DNA of 64,000 nucleotides from an uncultured Actinomyces sp. (GTDB taxonomy: Bacteria; Actinomycetota; Actinomycetes; Actinomycetales; Actinomycetaceae), in NCBI GenBank assembly GCA_900545825.1, contig URAS01000004.1, positions 1 to 64,000 on the forward strand. Direction: 5' to 3'. Below the pieces are notes generated by a model. It was not told the DNA's origin. It was given only the letters and a program-made list of their open reading frames with translations, and made no database searches. Shown here in pieces: positions 1 through 8,599 of this stretch; the first letter of the stretch is position 1; each line of letters starts with the position of its first letter. A program made the translations under genes and the position numbers.

Positions 1-733
1 TGGAACGTCGCCCTCCACGAGGTCGTCAACGAAATAGTCACCCACCACCCCGGATCACTCCGCCTCTCCGGACACATATACGTATGAAAAACGTCGTAAT
101 CCGGATACGGATGCCCCACCGAATGCGTCGTCAAAGTCTTCCCATCACCCCACGTGTACGTGTACTCAACAGCCTGGGCATGAACAGGCACCTCCAGGCC
201 ACCCAGGTTCAACGTCGCCGCATACGTGTTATTCGTCGTGTACGCAATCACCGGATGATTGCAATACATGATCCCCCTGGGCGGTTGAATGTGGAGGTCC
301 GCGCCCGGAAGCCTCGTCGACGCAAAGTAGGTCTGGACAACCTCACGCACCTGCGGAACCTGCACGACCGACGCGGGTGTGGCCGGCTTCTTGCCGGACT
401 TAACAGCGGGAGGCTTCCAGTTCAACAGCGATCGGAAGTTCTGGGGCGTCGGAGCCAAATCCCCACTCCACCCATCCGCGAAATTCGCAAACCGCGGCAA
501 GAAAACCCGCTTCGGGGTAATGGGCTTGGGCGGGTGGTTGGTCATCTTCTTCGACCCACCACTCACGAACTCGTTGTCTGCAGGGCGATCTCTGCTGACA
601 CGGGACAACCACGCAGTGTCACCCCGGCCCTGACCGCTTACCTCATCGGCATAAGCCTGAATCGCCGACAACGGAAGGAACATCAAGGCGACCAGGGAAG
701 CGCAAAACTCAGAAATATCCTACGAGACGTCAT
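1..733 (-). pseudogene. PKD-type secreted protein, partial, apparent frameshift in signal peptide
   Basis: The gene runs off the left edge. The ATG at 733 overlaps the stop of the upstream lipoprotein gene (ATGA), suggesting translational coupling. Its frame begins MTSRRIFLSF, a good signal-peptide n-region, but hits a stop after 16 codons. From about 703 the next frame continues smoothly as CASLVALMFLPLSAIQAYA and stays open to position 1, so one base appears missing near a run of four T. The only in-frame restart is ATG 683, or TTG 686 just before it, and either would lose the positive n-region. The remaining ~225 residues end in a PKD-like beta-sandwich (YTWGDGKTL, then PYPDYDVFHTY) like those of other actinobacterial secreted proteins. 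Exact function is unknown. A sequencing error or phase variation could equally explain the break. Confidence 0.62.
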
Positions 734-1341
734 TTGGCCGTGTCCTCAAAGACACCGTATTCGAAGACCTTCCACGTGTCTCCTACGCGACGTACATGCA
801 CTGAATAGTTGCTGGCGAAGGCGGGTTTCGTTTCTTTTTTGCTGTAACCCGGGGCCCAGCCTTCCCATTCGGCTTCTTGAATGTAAAAATCACATGACCA
901 AGAATTCGGGCCGTCATCAAGTTGATCAACGCTTAGCAGTTGAATGTCCTCGATGCGATCGCCGCGACTCCACCCTCCCCGCTTACGGAGGTCTTCGATC
1001 GCGCGAGCGGTCTCCTTGCACTGCTTACAGTCGTCGGCCCCGTACTTGTCGTATGTATCCGTCCGCAGATGAGCGGAGTCGTACGGCGTCGCCTCCATAA
1101 AGTACGCCGCCACCGCGCACGCGCCCGCCGAGTCGTCACGCGATGCCTCCGGCGCCAGGGTTGGGGTTGGGTAGGGCCACGGGTCGCCCTCGGGCGGGGC
1201 AATCGTGGTCTCGGTCGACGAGGGCGTCGCGGGCTGTTTCGCTGCCGCATCGTCATGCGAACACGCGGTAAGGCCAGAACACAAAACCAGCACACCGACG
1301 CACGCAACAGCCACACGCACAGAAAGGGACGAGGGGGACAT
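730..1341 (-). CDS. Secreted lipoprotein, DUF6318-like
   Basis: 203 residues. The N-terminus is a lipoprotein signal peptide with lipobox LTAC near residue 27, followed by an acidic and Pro/Thr-rich linker. The mature domain (about residues 70-200) has a small alpha/beta look with a conserved-looking DDCKQCKETA segment, which resembles the DUF6318 family of actinobacterial lipoproteins; that family call is from memory. The gene is followed without gap (ATGA overlap) by the PKD-type secreted protein, a pairing that suggests a two-gene envelope unit. No catalytic motif is visible. Confidence 0.72.
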   Translation of the reverse strand: MSPSSLSVRVAVACVGVLVLCSGLTACSHDDAAAKQPATPSSTETTIAPPEGDPWPYPTPTLAPEASRDDSAGACAVAAYFMEATPYDSAHLRTDTYDKYGADDCKQCKETARAIEDLRKRGGWSRGDRIEDIQLLSVDQLDDGPNSWSCDFYIQEAEWEGWAPGYSKKETKPAFASNYSVHVRRVGDTWKVFEYGVFEDTAK

Positions 1342-1723
1342 CGGCGCCTCCAGGGGAACAAGAAAGACGGGAACGCGTCACGCCAAGCGCAACACGACAC
1401 ACCCTAGCCAAAAAACGAATGCCGGTGGGCAGCACCAGGTCCCCTGTGGATAACCGGAGATCACCGCACCACCCTCCTTAAAAGTCCATGAGCCCTAAAT
1501 GTGAGTTTTTAGGGTGCATAACCGCCACTTCCACACCGAAAAAACGCACAGAAAGGGGTAGGGGCGAATGTGCGTACACCTCATCTCCGAGGGCGCCGCG
1601 ACACCCTGCCGAACACCGCACCGCGACACCGTGCCGGACACCACGTCGCGACTACTTACGCGTGTGAGGTATCCTGGCGGGGCTGATCCTCTTCTCCCTA
1701 CTCCCCTCTCCCGAAGGATTCCG
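1342..1723. other. Intergenic region between the lipoprotein and MFS genes
   Basis: No convincing gene. It holds a perfect 9-mer matching the DnaA-box consensus (TTATCCACA, minus strand, 1445-1453), an AT-rich hairpin at 1493-1514 (CCCTAAA, 8-nt loop, TTTAGGG), and a two-copy 25-bp tandem repeat at 1596-1645. A possible -10 (TATCCT, 1670-1675) lies in front of the MFS gene. Confidence 0.6.
1596..1645. repeat. Two-copy 25-bp tandem repeat upstream of the MFS gene
   Basis: Units 1596-1620 and 1621-1645 match at 21 of 25 positions and share CCGCGACACC at their start. They lie just upstream of the probable promoter of the MFS gene, so a regulator-binding role is possible but unproven. Confidence 0.5.
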
Positions 1724-2890
1724 ATGGTCAACCTGCTGCTCGCCCTCATCTACCTGGCTTTCATCAGCCTGGGCCTGCCCGACGCGCTGCTCGGCGCGGC
1801 GTGGCCGACGATTTACCCCCAGTTCGGCGTCCCCGTGTCGTATGCCGGGTTCATCTCGATGACGATCGCGGCGGGGACGATTTTTTCGGCGATTAACTCC
1901 GACCGGCTGACCCGTCGCCTCGGCCCGGGCAAGGTCACCGCGATCAGCGTCGCCCTCACGGCGATCGCGCTGTTCGGTTTCGGTAGCTCGTCCTCGCTGC
2001 CGCAGCTGCTCCTGTGGGCGATTCCCTACGGCCTCGGCGCGGGCTCGGTCGACGCCGCCCTCAACAACTACGTCGCCCTCCACTACGCGAGCCGGCACAT
2101 GAACTGGCTGCACTGCATGTGGGGCGTCGGCGCGGCGACCGGACCGTACGTCCTCGGCTTCGCGCTGTCCCACGGACACACGTGGAACGCGGGCTACCAG
2201 ATCATCGGGTGTATCCAGGTCGTCCTCACGATTATCCTGTTCGCGTCGCTGCCCCTGTGGAAGAATCGCGCCCACCACGACGGCCAGACCGCGGCACACG
2301 CCCACGCTCCCCTGTCGCTGCGCGAGGTCTGGCGGATCCCGGGCGTGCGCGCCGTCATGGCGGCGTTCTTCTGCTACTGCGCGATCGAGCAGACGGCGGG
2401 ACTGTGGGCCTCCACCTACCTGTCGACCGTCCGCCACGTGAACCCGACGACCGCGGCGACGTTCGGCGCGCTGTTCTTCATCGGGATCACCGCAGGGAGG
2501 GCGGTCTGTGGCTTCCTCACCCTGGCGATGAGCGACGAGGCGATGGTCAGGCTGGGCGAAGCCCTCATCGTCATCGGTATCATCGCGATCATTATCCCGG
2601 GGCCGGAGGCTTTGGCGCTGGCCGGGCTCGTCTGCATCGGAACAGGCTGCGCCCCGGTTTATCCCTGCCTCATCCACTCGACGCCCGCACACTTTGGCGC
2701 CCACCGCTCCCAGGCGGTCATCGGTGTGCAGATGGCCAGCGCCTACGTCGGCACCTGCCTGATGCCGCCGCTGTTCGGCGTCATCGCCCGCCACACGACG
2801 ACCGCACTGTTCCCGGCATATATCGCCCTCCTCGTGGTCGTCCTCACCGTGTGCCACGAGCGCCTGATCGGCGTGACCCGCCAGGGCTGA
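1724..2890 (+). CDS. MFS transporter
   Basis: 388 residues with about 12 predicted membrane segments. The ATG at 1724 is chosen because it is preceded by a GAAGGA Shine-Dalgarno, and the first helix (MVNLLLALIYLAFISLGLP) starts there; the 52 upstream codons in the same frame look non-coding. The loop after helix 2 (SDRLTRRLGPGKV) fits the MFS loop 2-3 signature. The fold resembles sugar or drug MFS permeases; the substrate is not evident. It is monocistronic and convergent with the dehydrogenase operon that follows. Confidence 0.85.
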   Translation: MVNLLLALIYLAFISLGLPDALLGAAWPTIYPQFGVPVSYAGFISMTIAAGTIFSAINSDRLTRRLGPGKVTAISVALTAIALFGFGSSSSLPQLLLWAIPYGLGAGSVDAALNNYVALHYASRHMNWLHCMWGVGAATGPYVLGFALSHGHTWNAGYQIIGCIQVVLTIILFASLPLWKNRAHHDGQTAAHAHAPLSLREVWRIPGVRAVMAAFFCYCAIEQTAGLWASTYLSTVRHVNPTTAATFGALFFIGITAGRAVCGFLTLAMSDEAMVRLGEALIVIGIIAIIIPGPEALALAGLVCIGTGCAPVYPCLIHSTPAHFGAHRSQAVIGVQMASAYVGTCLMPPLFGVIARHTTTALFPAYIALLVVVLTVCHERLIGVTRQG

Positions 2891-2914
2891 GGGCGCCCCG
2901 GCGGGCCTGGCCGC

Positions 2915-3766
2915 TCACTGTTCCGGGCGCAGGGGGCCGTAGAAGTAGCTGGCCGTCGCCCCGCCGTCGACCAGGAAATCAGAACCCGTGATGAACGCGC
3001 CTCGGCGCGACATCAGCAGCTCGGCGACGGTGGCGACCTCGTCCGCCGTGCCCGGGCGGCCCGCGGGGCAACGCGCGAACATCGTCTGGTAGAACTCTCC
3101 GCGTGGCCCGTTGAATTCGTCGAGCGCCAGCGGCGTGACGATGATGCCCGGCGAAATCGAGTTGATCCGCGCGCCGCGCTCGCCCCACGCCACGGCCTGC
3201 GCCATGACGCGCTTGACGTTACAGCGTTTCGCCAGCTGGTAGGCGTGCAGCGTCGAGTCGATCCGGTCGGGCTGCAGGAAATCGACGTCCAGCAGCTCCT
3301 CCGGCGGCGTCATCGCGAGGACCTCGTCCTGCTGCGGCGTCAGCGCCGGCATCCGGTGCCCGGACTGGCTGGAAATCGTCACGCCCGCGCCGCCGGGGGC
3401 GATGACGCGGCCGACCTCCTCCAGCAGCACCGCCGTGCCGTAAAGGTCGACGGCGAGGATCCGCTCGATCGGCGCCTGCGAGGGGGACACGCCCGCCGCG
3501 TTGACCAGCAGCGACAGCGGGCCGGCTGCGGCCGCTTCGCCGACGACGCGGACGACGTCCTCGCGTTGCGACAGGTCCATCGTCGTCGCTTCGGCGTCGA
3601 AGCCGGCCTCGGCCAGCAAACGGGTGACGGCCTGGGCCTTCTCTTCCGAACGGTCGGCGACGAGAATGTGGTGGTCCTGCCCCACCCGGCGGGTGATGGC
3701 GAGGCCGATCTCGCCGGCGCCAACCAGCAAGAGGACGGGTTTCGTGTCAGGTGTCATCGTGGTCAT
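2915..3766 (-). CDS. SDR family NAD(P)-dependent oxidoreductase
   Basis: 283 residues, a classical short-chain dehydrogenase. It has a GAGEIG nucleotide-binding turn near residue 16, an LVNAAG motif near residue 87 and a catalytic-looking YQLAK about residue 175, although the expected Tyr-x3-Lys sits in a slightly rearranged stretch after a long insert. The C-terminal FITGSDFLVDGG is typical of the family. GAAAGGA lies upstream of the ATG. It is the last gene of a three-gene minus-strand operon (alcohol dehydrogenase, NmrA-like protein, SDR) with gaps of only 12 and 23 nt, so it probably acts on the same small alcohol or carbonyl chemistry. Substrate unknown. Confidence 0.87.
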   Translation of the reverse strand: MTTMTPDTKPVLLLVGAGEIGLAITRRVGQDHHILVADRSEEKAQAVTRLLAEAGFDAEATTMDLSQREDVVRVVGEAAAAGPLSLLVNAAGVSPSQAPIERILAVDLYGTAVLLEEVGRVIAPGGAGVTISSQSGHRMPALTPQQDEVLAMTPPEELLDVDFLQPDRIDSTLHAYQLAKRCNVKRVMAQAVAWGERGARINSISPGIIVTPLALDEFNGPRGEFYQTMFARCPAGRPGTADEVATVAELLMSRRGAFITGSDFLVDGGATASYFYGPLRPEQ

Positions 3767-3789
3767 GGTCAGTCCTTTCTGTCGTCCGC

Positions 3790-4590
3790 CTAGGCCCGGC
3801 CTGACGCGTAGCCGGCGATTCGTGCGAGGTCGTCGGCGACGACCTGTGGTTGCGCATCGAGCGGGAAATTATCGGGATCCTTGACCCCGTCGACCCCGTC
3901 CACGGGATCGGCCGCGAGCGCGGCGAACAGCGGCGACAGGTCCTGCGGTGCGGGCCCGGTCTCGGCGACCAGTTCGAGCGTCTTGTGATCGGCCGCAGGA
4001 TCGGTGAGGGCGCTGACCAGCACTTGGGCGATCTGGGCGCGCGAGATGACGCCATCGGCCGGGGAGCCCGCGCGCCGGGTGTCCCCTTGAAGGAACCGCA
4101 GCGCCAGCTCGTCGGGCGCGTTGTAGTCGAACCAGCCGGGCCTGACGATCGTGTACGGGTTGCCGGAGGCGCGGACCAGCCGTTCACTGCGGCGCTTCCA
4201 GTCGTGAGCTTCGTATGTGCGGTTGTAGTCGGAGTCCATGACGGTGACGCCGATTGCCGTCATCAACGCGATCCGGCACTGTCGTCCGGCGAGGGCGTCG
4301 AGGGTGCGGCGGACGGCGCCGTAGTCGACGTCCTCGATGGCGCGCGGCTCGGCATGGGTGCCGTGGGTGAAGACGACGGCGTCGATGCGCTCGAGGGCGC
4401 GGGCGAGGTCCTCTTCGCTGGTCAAATGCCCGGTGACGACCTCGCAGGCTGCGGGGAAGTCGGCGCGGCTGCCGGGGCGGACGAGGGCGCGGACGTGGTG
4501 GCCTTGGCGCAGGGCTTCGGTGACGACCAGGCGGCCGATCGAGCCGGTCGCCCCGATCGAGAGGACGTTGAGGCTCGTGGTGCTCGACAT
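3790..4590 (-). CDS. Atypical SDR / NmrA-like NAD(P)-binding protein
   Basis: 266 residues. A Rossmann fold with GATGSIG at residues 13-19 and an early HHVRALVRPGS segment points to the NmrA/atypical SDR group, which are reductases or redox-sensing proteins. The active-site Tyr-x3-Lys is not obvious, so catalysis is uncertain. It starts after a GGAAGGA Shine-Dalgarno, 12 nt downstream of the alcohol dehydrogenase, as the middle gene of the operon probably controlled by the MmyB-type regulator at 5791-6678. Confidence 0.85.
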   Translation of the reverse strand: MSSTTSLNVLSIGATGSIGRLVVTEALRQGHHVRALVRPGSRADFPAACEVVTGHLTSEEDLARALERIDAVVFTHGTHAEPRAIEDVDYGAVRRTLDALAGRQCRIALMTAIGVTVMDSDYNRTYEAHDWKRRSERLVRASGNPYTIVRPGWFDYNAPDELALRFLQGDTRRAGSPADGVISRAQIAQVLVSALTDPAADHKTLELVAETGPAPQDLSPLFAALAADPVDGVDGVKDPDNFPLDAQPQVVADDLARIAGYASGRA

Positions 4591-4602
4591 GGGGGATCCT
4601 TC

Positions 4603-5664
4603 CTAAATCTCGCTGATGCGGACCATCGACTTGATCGCTTGGCGCTCGTCCATTGCGGCGTAGGCGTCGGCGATGTCGGCGAGGTCGAACGACGCGGTGA
4701 ACACCTCGCCGGGCGTGATGCGGCCGTCGAGGACGGCGTCGAGCAGGACCTCGCGGTCGTACGTGGCGACGGAGGCCGGCCCGCCAGACAAGGTGATGTT
4801 CTTCCAGAACAGCGCGTTGAGGTCGACGTCGCCCTCGCCGACGTGGGGAACGCCGACGCGGCCGACCGCGCCGCCGGCGCCCACGCACCCCAGCGCGGTG
4901 AGCGTCGACTGCGCCGACCCGACGCATTCGAGGGCGCTGTCGGCGCCGGCCCCGCCGGTCAGCTCCATGACGCGCTCGATCGCTTCGTCGCCGCGCTCGG
5001 CGACGATGTCGGTGGCCCCGAACCTCAGGGCCTGCTGTTGACGGTCGGCGTGGCGGCTCATCGCGATGATGCGTTCGGCGCCGAGCATCGACGCGGAGAG
5101 GACGCCGCACAGCCCGACGGCGCCGTCGCCGACGACGACCGCGGTGCCGCCGGAGCTCACGCGGGCCGAGCGGGCCGCGTGGTATCCGGTCGCCATGACG
5201 TCGGACAGCGTGAGGAGCGAGGCGAGCTGTGCCTCGTCGAATCGCTTCGGGTCGCCGGGCACGGCCACCAGGCTCGTCTCGCAGTTGTAGACGCGCAGGT
5301 ATTCACCCTGGTAGCCGGCATTTCCGCCGGGCTCGGCGTTCGCGCAGTTTGCGTCGAAGCCGCGCCGGCACGCCGCGCATTCGCCGCACGCGTGGGTGAA
5401 GGGGACGATGACGAAGTCGCCCGGCTTGAGCGAGCGTACGTCGTCGCCGACCTCGTCGATGACGCCGATCGCCTCGTGCCCGACCAGCGACCCCTGCGCG
5501 CGCTTGCTGATCCCGCGATACCACCACAGGTCCGACCCGCACACGCAGGCCCGAACGATCCTCACGATCGCGTCGCGCGGCTTTTCGATTGTGGGCCGCG
5601 GGACGGTGTGCACCTCGATCCGTCCCGGCTCGACGAATACTGCCGCCTTCATGTCCGCGCTCAT
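4603..5664 (-). CDS. Zinc-dependent alcohol dehydrogenase (MDR family)
   Basis: 353 residues. The medium-chain dehydrogenase layout is complete: catalytic-zinc Cys in ACVCGSDLWW, GHEAIGVI with the second zinc ligand, the structural-zinc cluster CGECAACRRGFDANC, and the Rossmann segment with VVVGDGAVGLCG. The ATG at 5664 is preferred over a GTG five codons upstream because AAAGGGG lies 5-6 nt in front of it. First gene of the operon with two SDR-type oxidoreductases. Its upstream region contains a 13-bp perfect palindrome (5759-5771) repeated almost exactly in front of the neighbouring regulator, so it is likely under that regulator. Confidence 0.92.
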   Translation of the reverse strand: MSADMKAAVFVEPGRIEVHTVPRPTIEKPRDAIVRIVRACVCGSDLWWYRGISKRAQGSLVGHEAIGVIDEVGDDVRSLKPGDFVIVPFTHACGECAACRRGFDANCANAEPGGNAGYQGEYLRVYNCETSLVAVPGDPKRFDEAQLASLLTLSDVMATGYHAARSARVSSGGTAVVVGDGAVGLCGVLSASMLGAERIIAMSRHADRQQQALRFGATDIVAERGDEAIERVMELTGGAGADSALECVGSAQSTLTALGCVGAGGAVGRVGVPHVGEGDVDLNALFWKNITLSGGPASVATYDREVLLDAVLDGRITPGEVFTASFDLADIADAYAAMDERQAIKSMVRISEI

Positions 5665-5756
5665 CCTGGCCCCTTTCACCCGGCTGGACTATCGGCCAGG
5701 CACGTTGCCGCCCGGCCTCGTTGCCACCACCGTAACCGGGGCGCACGGGGTTTCCC

Positions 5757-5772
5757 GCGTACTGTCAGTACA
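5757..5772. promoter_or_regulatory. Putative operator of the MmyB-type regulator, dehydrogenase operon side
   Basis: GCGTACTGTCAGTACA contains the perfect palindrome GTACTG-T-CAGTAC (5759-5771). It matches 14 of 16 bases with the site at 6714-6729 in front of the regulator gene. It sits between the regulator's stop and the dehydrogenase start, about 93 nt upstream of the ATG. Confidence 0.65.
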
Positions 5773-5790
5773 GGGGTGGCCGGCACGCGG

Positions 5791-6678
5791 CTACCGCGAG
5801 ACGCGCGCCCCGCCTTGTCCCTCGGCCACCTCGGCCGGCTGCGCGGCCAGGGACCCCAAGAGCCGCAGCCCCTCGTCGCTCGGCGAGCCCGGCTGGGCCG
5901 TGTAGACGTACATGAACAGGTCGGGGTGTTCCGGCAGCTCCATCCCCTCGTAGTGCAGGGTGAGGTCGCCGACCTCCGGGTGGTGGATCCGCTTCGTCCC
6001 GCTGCGGTGGTGGCGGACGTTGTGCGCGGCCCAGCGGGTGCGGAAGGGTTCCGAGCGCGTGACCAGCTCGCCGACGAGGTCGGTCAGCGCCTTGTCGGTG
6101 GGGTTGTGCCCGGCGTAGATCCGCATGGTCGCGACGACGTCGTCGGCGTTGTGCTCCCAGTCGGGGAAGAATGCCCGCGCCGCGGGGCTGAAAAACAGGA
6201 ACCGCGCGAGGTTGCCGCGGCTCACCTCGTCGGCGAGGACCGGCCGATAGAGGGCGCCGGCCAGCGCATTCGTCGCCTGGATCGTCATCCGGCGATCCCT
6301 GATCCACGCGGGCGCCTCGGTGATCGCGTCGAGGACACGCCGCAGGTTCGGACTGACCGGGGACGGTGTCGCGCTCTTTCGGCGGGTCGGCGCCAGGTGG
6401 CTCGACGCGGCGGCGAGGTCGACGAGGTGGTCGACCTCGGCGTCGTCCAGGTGCAGGGCGCGGGCCACGGACTCGAGGATTTCCGGCGACACTCCGCGCA
6501 GGTCGCCGCGTTCCATCTTCGCGTAGTAGTCGACGCTGATGCCGGCCAGGAGGGCGACCTCCTCGCGGCGCAGGCCCGGCACGCGGCGGCGCCCGCCGGC
6601 AACCAGCCCGGCCTGCTCGGGGGTCAGCCGGTCGCGGCGGCTGCGCAGGAAATCGGCGACTTCATCACGGTGATCCAT
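5791..6678 (-). CDS. HTH transcriptional regulator with MmyB-like ligand-binding domain
   Basis: 295 residues. An N-terminal XRE-type helix-turn-helix (about residues 5-75, with RREEVALLAGISVDYYAKME) is followed by a PAS-like MmyB domain. This is a common actinobacterial family that typically represses adjacent oxidoreductase genes, sometimes sensing fatty acids. The start at 6678 (MDHRDEVADF) is where the family normally begins; the longer upstream reading is not protein-like. A TATAGT -10-like hexamer lies at 6686-6691 on the minus strand and the putative operator at 6714-6729. The downstream same-strand dehydrogenase operon is the obvious target. Confidence 0.88.
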   Translation of the reverse strand: MDHRDEVADFLRSRRDRLTPEQAGLVAGGRRRVPGLRREEVALLAGISVDYYAKMERGDLRGVSPEILESVARALHLDDAEVDHLVDLAAASSHLAPTRRKSATPSPVSPNLRRVLDAITEAPAWIRDRRMTIQATNALAGALYRPVLADEVSRGNLARFLFFSPAARAFFPDWEHNADDVVATMRIYAGHNPTDKALTDLVGELVTRSEPFRTRWAAHNVRHHRSGTKRIHHPEVGDLTLHYEGMELPEHPDLFMYVYTAQPGSPSDEGLRLLGSLAAQPAEVAEGQGGARVSR

Positions 6679-6713
6679 GAAGTCGACTATACGGGCAGGT
6701 CCACGCAGCAGCC

Positions 6714-6729
6714 GCGTACTGGCAGTGCA
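6714..6729. promoter_or_regulatory. Putative autoregulatory operator of the MmyB-type regulator
   Basis: GCGTACTGGCAGTGCA matches 14 of 16 bases with the palindromic site at 5757-5772. It lies 36 nt upstream of the regulator's start codon, overlapping the probable promoter, which suits autorepression. Confidence 0.6.
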
Positions 6730-6856
6730 CCCCGGCGCCCTCGCCCGCACACGCGTGCCCCGAGATTCGCACCAAAAAACGGGCGAATCGGCGCCCGAGC
6801 GGGCGGGCGGCGCCTCTACACTGGAGCCACTGACGCGGCGAGGCAAAGGGGGCACC

Positions 6857-7567
6857 GTGAGCATCAACTGGTTCAACGAGTCGATCGGGACCGCACTGTT
6901 TCTCTTACTGCTCGCCTTTATCCTCACCGGGATTATCGGTTTGGAGCGCCAGTATCGCCTGAAAGCCGCGGGTTTTCGCACGCACGCCCTCGTGGGGATC
7001 GGCGCCGCCCTGTTCACGCTGATCTCGGCGTATGGGTTCGCCAACCTGCCGAATGGGGTCGCGCCCGGCGACCCCGCGCGTATCGCCGCGCAGATCGTCT
7101 CGGGCATCGGCTTCCTGGGTGCCGGCGTCATTTTCGTCCGCCACGATTCGGTGTCGGGCCTGACGACGGCGGCGTCGATCTGGATCACGGCGTCGGTCGG
7201 CATGGCGTGCGGCGCGAACTTGCCCGTGCTGGCGATCGCGACGACCCTGCTGTACCTCATCGCCGTGGGGCCCGCGGGGTACGTGACAAGGGTGTTCCGC
7301 TCGGTGCATCGCTCCGACAAGCTCGTCGTCTGCTACCGCGAGGGCCAGGACGCGCTGAAAGTCACCCAGGCCCTGCTCGACGGCAAGGGCTACAAACCCG
7401 TCGTCACCGGCACACGCACCGTCCACGAACTCGAGGACGACCAGTATTACGAGGCCTCGATCCTCCTCACCAGCCCCCGCAACGTCCACGCCGAGCCCCT
7501 CCTCGACGAGATCGCCGAAATCCCCGGGGTCACGTCCGCCTGGCTGGCCGGGCCCGAACTCGAATAG
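6857..7567 (+). CDS. MgtC/SapB family membrane protein
   Basis: 236 residues. The start is the GTG at 6857 with AAAGGGGG in front; the longer frame upstream is not protein-like. The N-terminal 150 residues give four or five membrane helices with the family signatures GLERQYRLKAAGFRTHALV and SGIGFLGAGVIF. The C-terminal soluble part resembles the ACT-like domain of MgtC proteins. The family is linked to magnesium stress, acid tolerance and virulence in other bacteria; whether it transports anything is debated. Confidence 0.9.
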   Translation: MSINWFNESIGTALFLLLLAFILTGIIGLERQYRLKAAGFRTHALVGIGAALFTLISAYGFANLPNGVAPGDPARIAAQIVSGIGFLGAGVIFVRHDSVSGLTTAASIWITASVGMACGANLPVLAIATTLLYLIAVGPAGYVTRVFRSVHRSDKLVVCYREGQDALKVTQALLDGKGYKPVVTGTRTVHELEDDQYYEASILLTSPRNVHAEPLLDEIAEIPGVTSAWLAGPELE

Positions 7568-7732
7568 CGCCACGAGGGCGCGTCCTGGGCGTGGGTGCCG
7601 CCGCGTCGCTTTTCCCTCAGCCTTCCACCGGGTATGACTAGGGGGACATCAGAGGAACGACGAGACGAGGGCGTGCACTGGATCATCAGGCCAGGCGGCA
7701 CGCGCCTTCACTCGCTCAAGGGAGGATGATCG

Positions 7733-8575
7733 ATGGTCGTCGCAGCCTATATCGGGGCGTTTCTCGCGGCCGTTTTCTACGGTGTCGCGACGATTTTCCA
7801 GGCGATTGCCGTCGATCGTCTGGCGAAGCTCCCCCATAAATCGGGCCTGGCCGCGGTCCTCCGCGCCGGCTGGCTCTACGGCCTCGGCCTGCTGTGCGAC
7901 CTCCTCGCGTTCATCGTGTCGGCGCTGGCGCTCCACGTCCTCCCGCTGTTCCTCGTCGAGTCGACGATCGCGTCGTCGGTGGCCGTGACGGCCGTCCTCG
8001 CCGTCGTCATCCTCAAACAAAAACTGGCTAAAGGCGAGGTCGTCGCCGTCATCGTCCTCGTCGCCGGCCTGGTCGCGTTGGCCCTGTCGGCCGAGGAGGG
8101 CACGGCCCGACACGTCTCCAGTGCCGTCGGCTGGATCCTGTTGGGCGTAACGATTCCGCTGATTGTGGTCGCCGTCGGGTGCACGTGGAAGGCGCGCGGG
8201 CACGCCTCGGGCATCGTCCTCGCCGTCATCGCTGGCACCGGGTTTGGCCTGGTCGGCGTCGGTGCGCGCTTGATCGCCGTCCATTCGGGGATCGGCGGCT
8301 GGCTCTCGGACCCCTACTTGTGGGTGATCATCGCCCAGGGCGGCCTGGCCGTCGTGTGTTACGGCTACGCCCTCGACCGGCTGGCGACGACGGCCGTCGC
8401 CGCGCTGTGTTTCACCATCGAGACCGTCGTGCCGTCGGCGATCGGCCTCATCTGGCTGGGCGACGGCGTCCGCGGCGGCCTCTGGTGGCTGGCCGCCGCC
8501 GGTTTCGTCGCGACGCTCGGCGCCTGCCTGCGCCTGGCCTCCCGCTCCGAGGTCGACCTCACGGAAGGGCCCTAG
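7733..8575 (+). CDS. DMT-superfamily-like integral membrane protein
   Basis: 280 residues with about nine hydrophobic helices and an internal two-half layout, resembling EamA/NIPA-type drug-metabolite transporter proteins common in actinobacteria. ATG 7733 follows a GGAGG at 7721-7725. The substrate cannot be read from sequence. The gene ends 24 nt from a convergent methyltransferase. Confidence 0.75.
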   Translation: MVVAAYIGAFLAAVFYGVATIFQAIAVDRLAKLPHKSGLAAVLRAGWLYGLGLLCDLLAFIVSALALHVLPLFLVESTIASSVAVTAVLAVVILKQKLAKGEVVAVIVLVAGLVALALSAEEGTARHVSSAVGWILLGVTIPLIVVAVGCTWKARGHASGIVLAVIAGTGFGLVGVGARLIAVHSGIGGWLSDPYLWVIIAQGGLAVVCYGYALDRLATTAVAALCFTIETVVPSAIGLIWLGDGVRGGLWWLAAAGFVATLGACLRLASRSEVDLTEGP

Positions 8576-8599
8576 CGCGCCGCGACCCGCCGGCGGCCT

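Noticed and set aside
3850..7641. 1263-codon plus-strand frame spanning four genes
   Set aside because: It crosses several independent genes and intergenic gaps with low-complexity composition; only a high-GC open-frame artefact.
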